Shown: piece by piece, positions 24,602 to 32,611 of the stretch
Position numbering within the stretch: position 1 is the first letter of the stretch
How the letters are laid out: every line of letters starts with the position of its first letter
NCBI RefSeq assembly: GCF_012986595.1
Contig: NZ_JAAQYM010000002.1
Span: forward strand, 434,001 to 498,000
DNA from: Pseudomonas koreensis
GTDB lineage: Bacteria > Pseudomonadota > Gammaproteobacteria > Pseudomonadales > Pseudomonadaceae
Direction of reading: 5' to 3'
DNA: 64,000 nucleotides
The notes under the pieces: generated by a model
Told to the model about the DNA's origin: nothing
What the model saw: only the letters and a program-made list of their open reading frames with translations
Databases searched by the model: none
Made by a program: the position numbers and the translations under genes

Positions 24602-25042
24602 ATGCAAGGCGTCAAACGCAAACTGGTCTACGTGTCGCTCTACGAAGTGATCGGCATGACCTTCTCCGCCCTCGGTCTGGCGCTGCTCTCCGGCACCTCG
24701 CCGGGCAGCACCGGCCCATTGGCGGTGATCATCACCACCATCGCCGTGACCTGGAACTTCATCTACACCTCGCTGTTCGAGCACTGGGAAAGCCGCCAGC
24801 AGTCGCGCACGCGTACGGTCAAACGGCGCATTGCCCACGCGGTCGGCTTTCAACTGACGCTGATCGTGTTCCTGATCCCGTTGATCGCGTGGTGGATGAA
24901 CATCAGCCTGGTGCAGGCGTTTCTGCTGGATCTGGCGCTGATCATTTTCATCCCGTGCTACACGTTCGCCTTCAACTGGCTGTTCGATCGCGTCTTCGGC
25001 TTGCCGGCCTCGGCGCTGCCAGATTCGGCCGCTGCGGCATAA
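24602..25042 (+). CDS. PACE-family efflux transporter (second copy)
   Basis: 146 residues, four membrane helices in two BTP units: VKRKLVYVSLYEVIGMTFSALGLALL ... VTWNFIYTSLFEHWESRQ and VKRRIAHAVGFQLTLIVFLIPLIAWW ... IFIPCYTFAFNWLFDRVF. The TM1 acidic residue is Glu in SLYEVIG, matching the proton-coupling Glu of AceI. It differs enough from the PACE protein at 11692 that the two are likely to have separate substrates. GAGG precedes the start. Expected role: export of biocides or diamines. Confidence 0.88.
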   Translation: MQGVKRKLVYVSLYEVIGMTFSALGLALLSGTSPGSTGPLAVIITTIAVTWNFIYTSLFEHWESRQQSRTRTVKRRIAHAVGFQLTLIVFLIPLIAWWMNISLVQAFLLDLALIIFIPCYTFAFNWLFDRVFGLPASALPDSAAAA

Positions 25043-25168
25043 ATCGTTAACATGTAAGCAGTTATTGCAAGAAATCGGCGGTTTTTCCGGGCAAACCGCC
25101 GATATTCACAACCCGTTAACTCCGATAGCAGGCTAAGCTTTTCCATCAATAAAAAATGGACCCGCCCC

Positions 25169-26593
25169 ATGACTGCTCACGCCCCTGCCGCCGCGCAACG
25201 CGATGGCATTGACCCGATACGCGCCGCCGAGATTTCCGCCCGCATCGACCGCCTCCCTGCCGTCGCCACGATCTGGCGGCTGGTGGCGCTGTTGTCGATC
25301 GGCGGCTTCTTCGAGCTCTACGATTTGTTCCAGACTGCCTACATCAGCCCCGGGCTGATCCGCGACGGGATCTTTGCCACCGGCAATCAGGGCGTGTTCG
25401 GTTTCTCCGATCAGGCGGCGTTTGCTTCGGCGACCTTCCTGGGCCTGTTCCTCGGCGCCAGCCTGCTGAGCCCGTTGGCCGATCGTTTCGGTCGGCGCGC
25501 GATCTTCACCTTTGCCCTGGTCTGGTACACGGTGGCCACGGTGCTGATGGGCATTCAAAGCTCGGCACTGGGGATCATCTGCATGCGCTTTCTGGTGGGC
25601 ATCGGCCTCGGTATCGAACTGGTGACCATCGACGCCTACCTCTCGGAACTGGTGCCCAAGCGCATGCGCAGTTCGGCGTTTGCCTTTGCGTTTTTCGTGC
25701 AGTTTCTGTCAGTGCCGGCGGTGGCGTTGATGTCGTGGTGGCTGGTGCCACAGGCGCCGTTCGGTGTCTCCGGCTGGCGTTGGGTGGTGCTGGCGAGTGC
25801 GGTGTTTGCGCTGTTTATCTGGTGGCTGCGCAAGCGCCTGCCGGAGTCGCCGCGCTGGCTGGCGCAGCATGGGCGGTTCGATGAAGCGAACAGGATTCTC
25901 GACGACATCGAAGTCCGCTGCGAGAAGGATCACCGTCAACCGCTGGACGCTCCGGAAGCGGTGCCCGTGGATGTCGAGGGCAAGGGCCGCTTCGCCGATA
26001 TCTGGCAACCGCCGTATCGGCGTCGGGCGTTGATGCTAATCGTGTTTCACGTGTTCCAGGCGATTGGGTTTTTCGGCTTTGGCAACTGGCTGCCGGCGCT
26101 GCTGTCCGGCCAGGGCGTGAGCGTCACCCACAGCCTGATGTACGCGTTCATCATCACCCTTGCCTACCCGCTCGGGCCGTTGCTGTTCGTCAAGTTCGCC
26201 AACCGTTTCGAGAACAAATGGCAGATCGTCGGCTCGGCCCTCGGCGCCATGACTTTCGGCACCTTGTTCGCCCTACAGACCAGCGCCTTCGGCCTGATCT
26301 TCTGCGGGGTGATGATCACCTTCTGCAATGCCTGGCTGAGCTTCAGTTATCACTCGTACCAGAGCGAACTGTTCCCGACCAACATCCGCGCCCGGGCGGT
26401 GGGCTTCTGCTATTCGTTCAGCCGTTTGTCGACGGTGTTCAGCAGCCTGCTGATCGGGCTGTTTCTGGATAACTTCGGCACGCCCGGGGTGCTGGCGTTT
26501 ATCGTCAGCAGCATGCTGATCGTGATGCTGACCATCGGTTATTTCGGCCCGCGCACGCGCAACCTGGCGCTGGAAAACATTGCCCATCGCTGA
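25169..26593 (+). CDS. MFS transporter of the sugar/organic-acid porter type
   Basis: 474 residues, 12 predicted helices. N-terminal IGGFFELYDLFQTAYISPGLI, then the MFS motif A between TM2 and TM3 as SPLADRFGRRAIFTF, and GIGLGIELVTIDAYLSELVPKRMRSSAFAFAF, the D-x-x-x-x-E-L/P-x-x-R pattern of sugar porter and aromatic-acid transporters. The long central loop has RLPESPRWLAQHGRFDEANRIL, a signature of the sugar-porter group. The second half has YHSYQSELFPTNIRARAVGFCYSFSRL. The substrate is not known and no enzyme gene is linked. It is a single-gene unit. Confidence 0.87.
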   Translation: MTAHAPAAAQRDGIDPIRAAEISARIDRLPAVATIWRLVALLSIGGFFELYDLFQTAYISPGLIRDGIFATGNQGVFGFSDQAAFASATFLGLFLGASLLSPLADRFGRRAIFTFALVWYTVATVLMGIQSSALGIICMRFLVGIGLGIELVTIDAYLSELVPKRMRSSAFAFAFFVQFLSVPAVALMSWWLVPQAPFGVSGWRWVVLASAVFALFIWWLRKRLPESPRWLAQHGRFDEANRILDDIEVRCEKDHRQPLDAPEAVPVDVEGKGRFADIWQPPYRRRALMLIVFHVFQAIGFFGFGNWLPALLSGQGVSVTHSLMYAFIITLAYPLGPLLFVKFANRFENKWQIVGSALGAMTFGTLFALQTSAFGLIFCGVMITFCNAWLSFSYHSYQSELFPTNIRARAVGFCYSFSRLSTVFSSLLIGLFLDNFGTPGVLAFIVSSMLIVMLTIGYFGPRTRNLALENIAHR

Positions 26594-26602
26594 CGTCTGC
26601 CA

Positions 26603-26639
26603 CGGTCATCCTCTGCCGCTGGACGGCAAGGGATGACCG
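26603..26639 (+). terminator. Strong hairpin after the MFS gene
   Basis: CGGTCATCC and GGATGACCG form the outer stem, with TGCCG/CGGCA inside it, 10 bp after the stop. No T tract follows, so it may be a Rho-dependent or processing hairpin. Confidence 0.55.
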
Positions 26640-26747
26640 CTACGCCCGGCAGGCGAAATCATCAACCCATTGAAAATAAAAGACTTTCTACAAAGGCACG
26701 GTAATTGCTCCGATATGCCCGTCAGCAATTATTCATAGGTCCCCATC

Positions 26748-27311
26748 ATGATGTTGGTCAGTGCCAAACAGCAGCAACTCATCCACCTGCCCAAGCGGCT
26801 GGCGGACGACGCGACCACGACCGCCGCTGCCGGTCTGCAGAGCGGCCTGCACGGCGCCATGCTGCAATCGCTGCAGAATCAGGCCCAGTCGCAAGCCACC
26901 GATGCGACCTCCACGGTCCAGGATTCGGCCACGCAGATCGCCACCCAACAGGTGGCTGCCGCCGCGCGTATCAGCGATAACGTCGACGAAGCCTTCGCCA
27001 AGACCCGGGTCGGTCTGCAAACCACCGATGCCACGGCCGCCGGCAGCACCACCGGCACCTCGGCCACCGATGCGTTCAAGGACTACATGAGCAAGTCGCC
27101 GGAGCAACGCCTGCGCGACAGCATCCTTCAGAGCATGGGCATCACCGAAGACGACATCAAAGCCATGCCGCCGGAGAAACAACTGGCCATCGGCAAAGAG
27201 ATCGCCGAGCGTTTGCAGGACAAGATGCAGCTGGCGCAGTCGGAGAAAGCCAACGTCAATGACGTCAAGGACAGCGACAAGCTGGCGGACAAGTTTCTCG
27301 CGGCGCTTTGA
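26748..27311 (+). CDS. Gln/Ala/Thr-rich protein of unknown function
   Basis: 187 residues. The N-terminal half is low-complexity and rich in Gln, Ala and Thr (LQSGLHGAMLQSLQNQAQSQ and TTDATAAGSTTGTSATDAF). The C-terminal half looks folded and helical: SPEQRLRDSILQSMGITEDD, then IKAMPPEKQLAIGKEIAERL. There is no signal peptide. An ATG pair (26748, 26751) makes the first residue uncertain; AGG lies about 10 bases upstream. I do not recognise a named family. The composition recalls the Ser/Ala-rich coiled-coil protein at 4239-4685, and both lie near chemoreceptor genes. Confidence 0.65.
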   Translation: MMLVSAKQQQLIHLPKRLADDATTTAAAGLQSGLHGAMLQSLQNQAQSQATDATSTVQDSATQIATQQVAAAARISDNVDEAFAKTRVGLQTTDATAAGSTTGTSATDAFKDYMSKSPEQRLRDSILQSMGITEDDIKAMPPEKQLAIGKEIAERLQDKMQLAQSEKANVNDVKDSDKLADKFLAAL

Positions 27312-27334
27312 TCTGAAGGCTGCATGAAACCCAA

Positions 27335-27424
27335 TGCAGCAGTGAGCCTGCTCGCGATAGCGATACATCAGTTACTTATCCAGTGACTGACGCACCGCAA
27401 TCGCGAGCAGGCTCACTCCTGCAG
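27335..27424. repeat. REP inverted pair (variant with TGCAG ends)
   Basis: TGCAGCAGTGAGCCTGCTCGCGATAG and its inverse ending GGCTCACTCCTGCA, with single differences from the common GTAGGAGTGAGCC form. It lies between convergent genes. Confidence 0.85.
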
Positions 27425-27440
27425 TTGTTTGACGTAGTCG

Positions 27441-28760
27441 CTAGTTCAGTTGCAGCGTCGCATTGAACTGCCCGATCGCATCCACCACATGCCGTGATCC
27501 TTGCTGAATTTCCAGGATCACCTCACCCGCCTCGTTCGCCAGCTCCACCCCCAGCCCGGTGCGGCTCAGACTGGACTGCATGCTCGACACCGCACTCAGT
27601 GACAGGTCATGGTTTTTGCGCACCACTTCGACAATCTCCAGCGTCGCCTGACTGGTACGCGCGGCAAGGCTGCGCACTTCATCCGCCACCACCGCAAACC
27701 CGCGCCCGTGCTCGCCGGCCCTGGCGGCCTCGATGGCCGCGTTGAGCGCCAGCAGGTTGGTCTGGTCGGCGATGCCGCGAATGGTCTGGACGATGGTGCC
27801 GATGATGTCCGACTGTTTGCTCACCGCATCGATGCTCAGCGCCGCTTCGTTGAGGTCGCGGGAAATGTCCTGAATGATCTGCACCGTTTGCTGCACGACC
27901 TGCGAACCTTTTTGCGCGCAGGCGTCGTTTTGCACCGAGGTGCTGTGAGCCGATTCCGCAGCGTTCTGCAGCGTAGTCATCTGCTGTGTGATGTCGCTGG
28001 CGAACTTCACGACCTTGTACAAGCGGCCCTTGGTATCGAACAGCGGGTTGTACGAGGCTTCGAGATAAACCATTTGCCCGGACTTGTTCTTGCGCTCGAA
28101 ACGGTGCGAGTGATATTCGCCGCGATTAAGTGACGCCCAAAATGCCTTGTACTGCGCCGATTCGGATTCGGAACGGTGACAGAACATACTGTGGTGATGG
28201 CCAACGATTTCGTTGAGCGAGTACTGCATCGTTTTCAGAAAGTTGTCGTTGGCGGTAATCACGTTACCTTCCGGGGTGAACTCGATCACCGCCATCGAGC
28301 GACTGATCGCCGCCAGCATGCTTTCTTCTTCGTGTTCCTTGTTGACCCGTGCGGTGATGTCCGACGCCACCTTGATCACACTTTTGACTTGTTTGTCGGC
28401 GCCATACACCGGCATGTAACTGGCTTCGAGCCAGATCTCCTTGCCGCTTTTGTTCAAGCGCAGAAACGTGCCGCTGATCGGCTCTCCCCGGGCCAGGTCG
28501 CGCCATAACCTGGCGTATTCCTCACTGCGGTAATACGCCTCCTCACAAAACACCCGGTGATGTTTGCCGCGCACTTCTTCGGCGCTGTAACCCATGGTCC
28601 TGCAAAAGTTTTCATTGGCATCCAGAACAATGCCTTCGGGGGTGAACTCGATCATTGCCATCGAGCGGCTGATCGCTTCGAGCTTGGCGTTGGCTTCGGT
28701 CAAGGCGCAGCTGAAACGCTCGATTTCCTGCAGGTCAGCCTTGTGATGTAGGTTGAACAT
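27441..28760 (-). CDS. bdlA: PAS-PAS methyl-accepting chemotaxis protein, BdlA-like
   Basis: A soluble chemoreceptor of 439 residues with no membrane helix. Two PAS/PAC units are at about residues 25-140 ([20 protein letters not shown] ... [13 protein letters not shown]) and 147-262 ([20 protein letters not shown] ... DITQQM). A shortened signalling domain follows, with [36 protein letters not shown]. This is the layout and size of Pseudomonas aeruginosa BdlA (biofilm dispersion) and of Aer-2-like sensors. The two PAS units are clear internal duplicates. The ligand or cofactor is unknown. It is transcribed alone with a long leader. Confidence 0.85.
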   Translation of the reverse strand: MFNLHHKADLQEIERFSCALTEANAKLEAISRSMAMIEFTPEGIVLDANENFCRTMGYSAEEVRGKHHRVFCEEAYYRSEEYARLWRDLARGEPISGTFLRLNKSGKEIWLEASYMPVYGADKQVKSVIKVASDITARVNKEHEEESMLAAISRSMAVIEFTPEGNVITANDNFLKTMQYSLNEIVGHHHSMFCHRSESESAQYKAFWASLNRGEYHSHRFERKNKSGQMVYLEASYNPLFDTKGRLYKVVKFASDITQQMTTLQNAAESAHSTSVQNDACAQKGSQVVQQTVQIIQDISRDLNEAALSIDAVSKQSDIIGTIVQTIRGIADQTNLLALNAAIEAARAGEHGRGFAVVADEVRSLAARTSQATLEIVEVVRKNHDLSLSAVSSMQSSLSRTGLGVELANEAGEVILEIQQGSRHVVDAIGQFNATLQLN

Positions 28761-29166
28761 GGTTGTATCACCTTCCGCGCGGTCTTTTGATTTGATGAAA
28801 GTTCAGGTCTTTCAGAATCCACCACTACGTTCCACAGAACAGGCACACGCATTCCTCCACAGGAGGAAGTTGTCAGGTGATAAATGATGTTTAATCCGAG
28901 AGTCCATGTAACGACGCTCTAATCAAGACATCCTTCTCTTGATAGCCCGCGAACGGGCCAGCCCTAACGCGTAGAAGAACTTCCATGTCAAAACAGCTCC
29001 TTGTTGGTTCAGTGTCCGGTGCCTTTGAATGCGCACTCTGGCAGCGTTGAATCACGGCTAACCGATGACGATCGACATGGTTAGTACAGCTCAGCATAGC
29101 CAGCGCAAAGCCTAGTGCAAGGCCACTAGTCGGCCAGTATCTGGCACTTTTCGCACAAGAATCGGT
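28761..29166. other. 406-bp intergenic stretch upstream of the BdlA-like gene
   Basis: It holds the likely promoter and leader of the chemoreceptor (28761-28890), a perfect 7-bp hairpin TTCCTCC-aca-GGAGGAA at 28852-28868, and a small frame with a good ribosome-binding site (28891-28986). Bases 29000-29166 contain nothing I can name. Confidence 0.6.
28891..28986 (-). CDS. Candidate 31-aa small protein or leader peptide
   Basis: The frame encodes MEVLLRVRAGPFAGYQEKDV and eleven further residues. It is preceded by AAGGAG at 10 bases, one of the better ribosome-binding sites in the window. Codon use is unlike its neighbours (CTT, CTA, AGG, AGA, TTA are present), so it may be a chance frame. It lies 130 bases ahead of the BdlA-like gene on the same strand and could be translated in its leader. 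No family recognised. Confidence 0.3.
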   Translation of the reverse strand: MEVLLRVRAGPFAGYQEKDVLIRASLHGLSD

Positions 29167-30057
29167 TCAGCGGATCGTTGCGCGAGCCGTATCCGCCACC
29201 AGATCCAACAGCGCCTGCACCGCCGGTGAAGCCGCCTGCCCCGCTGGCAGCACCAGCGAAAACACCCGTTCGATGGGTGGCGACAGGGCGATCACGCGCA
29301 GTCCCTGTCTGTCGGCCGGCAAGGTCATTTCCGGCACCAGGGTCACGCCGAGATTTTCCCGAACCAGGGTGAACGCGCTGCTCCATTCGCGCACCTCGAC
29401 CCGCACATCCTGCAACGGCAATCCGGCTTCAGCGGCGAGACTGCGGGCGTGGGTCGAGCAACCGCCGGTCGCCAGCACAAACGGCAATGCCGCCAGCTCT
29501 CGCAGGCTGACGCCCTGCTCGGTTCCTCGCAGCGCGAGCGGGTGCCCCGCCGGCACCACCGCCACCCAGGCATCGCGCCCCAACGGCCCGGCATTGCGCT
29601 CGGGGGCCGGGTTGAGCACCACGCCAATGTCCACCAGACCGGCAGCCAACAGGGTTTCGACCTCGTCGTCGCTGACCTCCAGCGCCACCACTTCGATGCC
29701 TGGGTACAGCCGATTGAACTGGCGCAGCAGCGGCGGCAGAAAACTCGCCAGCACCATGGGGAAACTCGCCAGCCGGATCGTCCCGCGCAGCATTGGACGC
29801 ACGCTATCGACAGTCTGGCGAATGGTTTGAAGCGCACCGAGCATGACCCGCGCCTGTTCGATCACTGGCAGGCCGATGGCGGTGGGCAGGGTCTGCCGGC
29901 TCTCGCGACTGAACAGTTGCACGCCGAGGGTTTCCTCCATCAGCGCCAGCGCCTGACTGGCGCCGGACTGCGTCATGCCGACCCGTTCGGCCGCGCGGGT
30001 GATGTTGCCGTGATCAGCCACGGCGACCACCAGCCGCCAATGCATCAGGTTCATCAT
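29167..30057 (-). CDS. LysR-family regulator next to a GST gene
   Basis: 296 residues. HTH: HWRLVVAVADHGNITRAAERVGMTQSGASQALALMEETLGVQLF. The effector domain is of the CynR/GltC type, with GTIRLASFPMVLASFLPPLLRQFNRLYPGIEVVALE. It is divergent from the glutathione S-transferase gene, 99 bp away, and probably controls it. The spacer has an AT-rich GATTAATTTT stretch but no clear LysR dyad. Confidence 0.87.
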   Translation of the reverse strand: MMNLMHWRLVVAVADHGNITRAAERVGMTQSGASQALALMEETLGVQLFSRESRQTLPTAIGLPVIEQARVMLGALQTIRQTVDSVRPMLRGTIRLASFPMVLASFLPPLLRQFNRLYPGIEVVALEVSDDEVETLLAAGLVDIGVVLNPAPERNAGPLGRDAWVAVVPAGHPLALRGTEQGVSLRELAALPFVLATGGCSTHARSLAAEAGLPLQDVRVEVREWSSAFTLVRENLGVTLVPEMTLPADRQGLRVIALSPPIERVFSLVLPAGQAASPAVQALLDLVADTARATIR

Positions 30058-30156
30058 GCCAGTAGCTGTCCTTATGGCTGCTTTCTGAAAGATTAATTTT
30101 ACCGAGGGTGCTTCGCACTATGACACTGGCGCCAAATCCCCACCAGAGAGCTGCCG

Positions 30157-30750
30157 ATGAAGCTGTATTACGCCCCGCAAGCCTGTTCGCTGGCGCCGCA
30201 CATTGTCCTGCGCGAACTGAAGTTGCCCTTCGTACTGATTCGCGTCGACAACCGCAGCAAACGCACCGCCAGCGGCGAAGACTTCCTCGCAATCAACCCC
30301 AAGGGCTACGTCGCCGCCCTGCAACTGGACAACGGCGCGGTGCTGACCGAAGGCCCGGTGATCCTGCAGTATCTGGCGGATCTGCAACCGCTATCGGGGC
30401 TGGCTCCAGCACCCGGCAGTTTCGAACGGCTGCGTCTGCAGGAGTGGTTGAATTTCATCTCGAGCGAGATTCACGGCGGACTCGGCGCGCTGTTCGACGA
30501 GCGCCTGCCGGCCGAGGTGATCAAGGAAAAGTTGTTCAGGCGTTTTGCCGTGCTGGTGACGGCGCTGGAGCAGCACGACTATCTGCTGCCAAGCGGCTTC
30601 AGCGTGGCCGATGCGTTGCTGTTTGTGGTGCTGCGCTGGGCCGGGTTGTTTGGCATCGAACTGGCGCAGTGGCCGGCGTTGGCGCGGTTTCAAGCGCGGA
30701 TTGAGCAGCGGCCGAGCGTGATGGCGGCGTTGGCGGCGGAAGCGGCGTAA
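30157..30750 (+). CDS. Glutathione S-transferase, beta-class-like
   Basis: 197 residues. The thioredoxin-like N-domain is MKLYYAPQACSLAPHIVLRE, with Cys10, the conserved catalytic Cys of bacterial beta-class GSTs. NPKGYVAALQLDNGAVLTEGPVILQYLAD is the glutathione-binding stretch (cis-Pro is replaced by Ala in YVAALQ, and the E-G/S pair is E-G). The helical C-domain has FSVADALLFVVLRWA, the family's N-capping box. Role: conjugation or peroxide/electrophile defence. The divergent LysR suggests inducible expression. Confidence 0.88.
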   Translation: MKLYYAPQACSLAPHIVLRELKLPFVLIRVDNRSKRTASGEDFLAINPKGYVAALQLDNGAVLTEGPVILQYLADLQPLSGLAPAPGSFERLRLQEWLNFISSEIHGGLGALFDERLPAEVIKEKLFRRFAVLVTALEQHDYLLPSGFSVADALLFVVLRWAGLFGIELAQWPALARFQARIEQRPSVMAALAAEAA

Positions 30751-30762
30751 GTCGGCAAATCA

Positions 30763-30836
30763 TTCGCGAGCAGGCTCGCTCCCACAGGGATTTGTGCACG
30801 TCAAAAATCCAGTGTGGGAGCGAGCCTGCTCGCGAA
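30763..30836. repeat. REP inverted pair (GCGAGCAGGCTCGCTCCCACA type)
   Basis: Arms TTCGCGAGCAGGCTCGCTCC and the inverse at 30816-30836, identical in arm sequence to the pair at 532-596. It lies between convergent genes. Confidence 0.92.
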
Positions 30837-30874
30837 GGCGTCCGTTCAAACAACGCAGATCAAACAGTTGAAAC

Positions 30875-31888
30875 TCAAAGCCCCGCCGTCACCTTGCTCG
30901 CCACCTCCCCCGGCACCCACGCCTGCCACACCTGCGGCTGTTCGCGCAAAAACGCTTCGGCGACCTGCCGCGGTGGCTGGCGTTTTTCGCTCATTCCGGC
31001 CAGCGTGCGGTTCAGCAGATCAATCGGCAAATCGACCTTTTCAAAGAACGTCACCAGCTCCGGGTATTGCGCCTTGAACGGCGCCGACACCCCGATCGCC
31101 AGACTCGCCGGCATCGAGCGGGTGCCCTTGGGATTGGGGTTGTTGGCATCGGCCAGGGTCTTCCAGGCTTCGGCATCGAACGGCGGTTCTTCGAGCTTCA
31201 CCAGTTTGAATCGACCGAGCAGCGGCGTCGGCGACCAGTAGTAGAACAGCACCGGTTTGCCACGCTTGATCGACGACGCGACCTCGGCATCCAGGGCTGC
31301 GCCGGAGCCGGTGCGGAAGTTGACGTAGCTGTCGTTCAGCGCGTAGGCCTTGAGCTTCTGGCTGTTGACGATCTCCGAGGTCCAGCCGGTCGGGCTGTTG
31401 AGGAAGCGTCCGCGGCTCGGGTCTTCCGGGTCGCGGAACACATCTTTGTAGCGCGGCAGGTCGGCCACCGATTTCAGCTCCGGGGCCAACGGTTTGATCC
31501 CGCGTTCGGGGTCGCCCTTGATCACGTATTCCGGCACCCACCAGCCTTCGGTCGCGCCTTTGACCGTATCGCCGAGGCCGAACACCTTGCCTTCAGCCGC
31601 GGCCTTGACCCACGCCGGACTGCGCCCGGCCCATTCCTCGCCGATCACCTGGATATCGTTTTTCGCCAGCGCCGCTTCCAGGCTGACGGTGCTGCCCGGC
31701 AGCGTATCGGTCGGGTAGCCGTAGCCTTTTTCGACGATCAGGCGCAGCACTTCGGTGATGAAACTGCCGCTCTCCCAGGTGATGTCACCAAAGTGGATCG
31801 GCGCGGTTTTCTCCGCCGCCGAAACAGCGCCGACGCTCAGGCTCAGCGCCAGCAGCGAACTGCCGAGCAGGATTTTGATCGATCTCAT
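30875..31888 (-). CDS. Orphan glycine betaine/choline-type binding protein (ProX/OpuAC family)
   Basis: A 337-residue periplasmic protein. Signal peptide at residues 1-24 (ILLGSSLLALSLSVGAVSAA). The OpuAC fold shows aromatic residues expected in a quaternary-amine cage: FGDITWESGSFITEV, EEWAGRSPAWV, TEGWWVPEYV, NSPTGWTSEIVNS, and FYYWSPTPLLGRF. No ATPase or permease gene is nearby, so it must use a transporter encoded elsewhere, as is known for orphan CaiX/BetX/CbcX proteins. Its ATG overlaps the stop of the sigma gene (ATGA at 31885-31888). AGAGG lies upstream. An open extension to 32188 is only a shadow inside the sigma gene. Confidence 0.87.
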   Translation of the reverse strand: MRSIKILLGSSLLALSLSVGAVSAAEKTAPIHFGDITWESGSFITEVLRLIVEKGYGYPTDTLPGSTVSLEAALAKNDIQVIGEEWAGRSPAWVKAAAEGKVFGLGDTVKGATEGWWVPEYVIKGDPERGIKPLAPELKSVADLPRYKDVFRDPEDPSRGRFLNSPTGWTSEIVNSQKLKAYALNDSYVNFRTGSGAALDAEVASSIKRGKPVLFYYWSPTPLLGRFKLVKLEEPPFDAEAWKTLADANNPNPKGTRSMPASLAIGVSAPFKAQYPELVTFFEKVDLPIDLLNRTLAGMSEKRQPPRQVAEAFLREQPQVWQAWVPGEVASKVTAGL

Positions 31889-32412
31889 GCGGACCTCTTG
31901 TCTGTCAGGATTTGATTGGCGCTGTGGCGATCGCACAGGGCCTGGGAACGGCTCATGTAAACGCTGACCGACCGTTGCGAGATGCCCAGTTCGGCGGCGA
32001 TTTGCGGGTAGGTCAGGCCATCGATCCGCGCCAGCAAAAAGGTCGAGCGGACCTTGCCGGGCAGGCGCTGCAGGCTGCGGTCGAGGCGGCTCAGGGTCTG
32101 TCTCTGCTGCGTGAGTTCTTCCGGCGACGCGGCACACTCGGCCTCGAACTGCTGCGCATAGCGCCGCGCCAGATCGGCACGCCGCCAATGCTGATAAAGC
32201 AGGCGCTGGGCGATGGTGGTGAGCAAGGCGCGGGGCTCGCGGATGGCGGTCAGTGCGGGCGCTTCGAGCAGTTGGGCGAAGGTTTCGCAGGTCAGGTCTT
32301 CAGCACTTGGCGTGTCTTGCAGTTGGCGCCGCAGGTAATTGCGCAGCCAGTGGTAGTGGGCGCGGAACAGGCCGTCAACGGTGTGGCGATGGGAGGAATC
32401 GGCGCCGGACAT
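31885..32412 (-). CDS. FecI-like ECF sigma factor without FecR partner
   Basis: 175 residues. Region 2: VDGLFRAHYHWLRNYLRRQLQDTPSAEDLTCETFAQLLEAPALTAIREPRALLTTIAQRLLYQHWRRADL, the FecI-type signature with PRALLTTIAxRLL. Region 4: LQRLPGKVRSTFLLARIDGLTYPQIAAELGISQRSVSVYM. FecI-like factors normally pair with a FecR anti-sigma and a TonB receptor; here neither is present and the next gene is a ProX-type binding protein coupled by ATGA. The start is 32412 (MSGADSS). The leader upstream (32480-32530) is unusually AT-rich. Confidence 0.88.
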   Translation of the reverse strand: MSGADSSHRHTVDGLFRAHYHWLRNYLRRQLQDTPSAEDLTCETFAQLLEAPALTAIREPRALLTTIAQRLLYQHWRRADLARRYAQQFEAECAASPEELTQQRQTLSRLDRSLQRLPGKVRSTFLLARIDGLTYPQIAAELGISQRSVSVYMSRSQALCDRHSANQILTDKRSA

Positions 32413-32536
32413 AGGGGCTCCTGGGTAAGGGGTCGCTGAATGTCCGGTGATCCGGTGGCGCGATCCTAGCAAGGCGCCTTATGCATTAATAATATTTATA
32501 TTTCATTTTTATATTCTTTTTGGAGATATAAGAGCC

Positions 32537-32611
32537 AAAGATCGCAGCCTTCGGCTGCTCCTGCATTGGAATGCGGTCAACCTGTAGGAGCTGCCGAAGG
32601 CTGCGATCTTT
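32537..32611. repeat. REP inverted pair ending at the stop of the PhnD-like gene
   Basis: AAGATCGCAGCCTTCGGCTGC and the inverse ending GCAGCCTTCGGCAGC-type arm CTGCCGAAGGCTGCGATCTT. Its last bases touch the TAA (32611-32613) of the minus-strand gene. Confidence 0.88.

Noticed and set aside
29000..29166. Gene or RNA in the spacer upstream of the LysR/GST locus
   Set aside because: No frame with a start site, no tRNA-like fold and no terminator could be supported in this part.
31889..32188. Upstream extension of the ProX-like protein to 437 residues
   Set aside because: It would remove the signal peptide from the N-terminus and lies inside the sigma gene in another frame.
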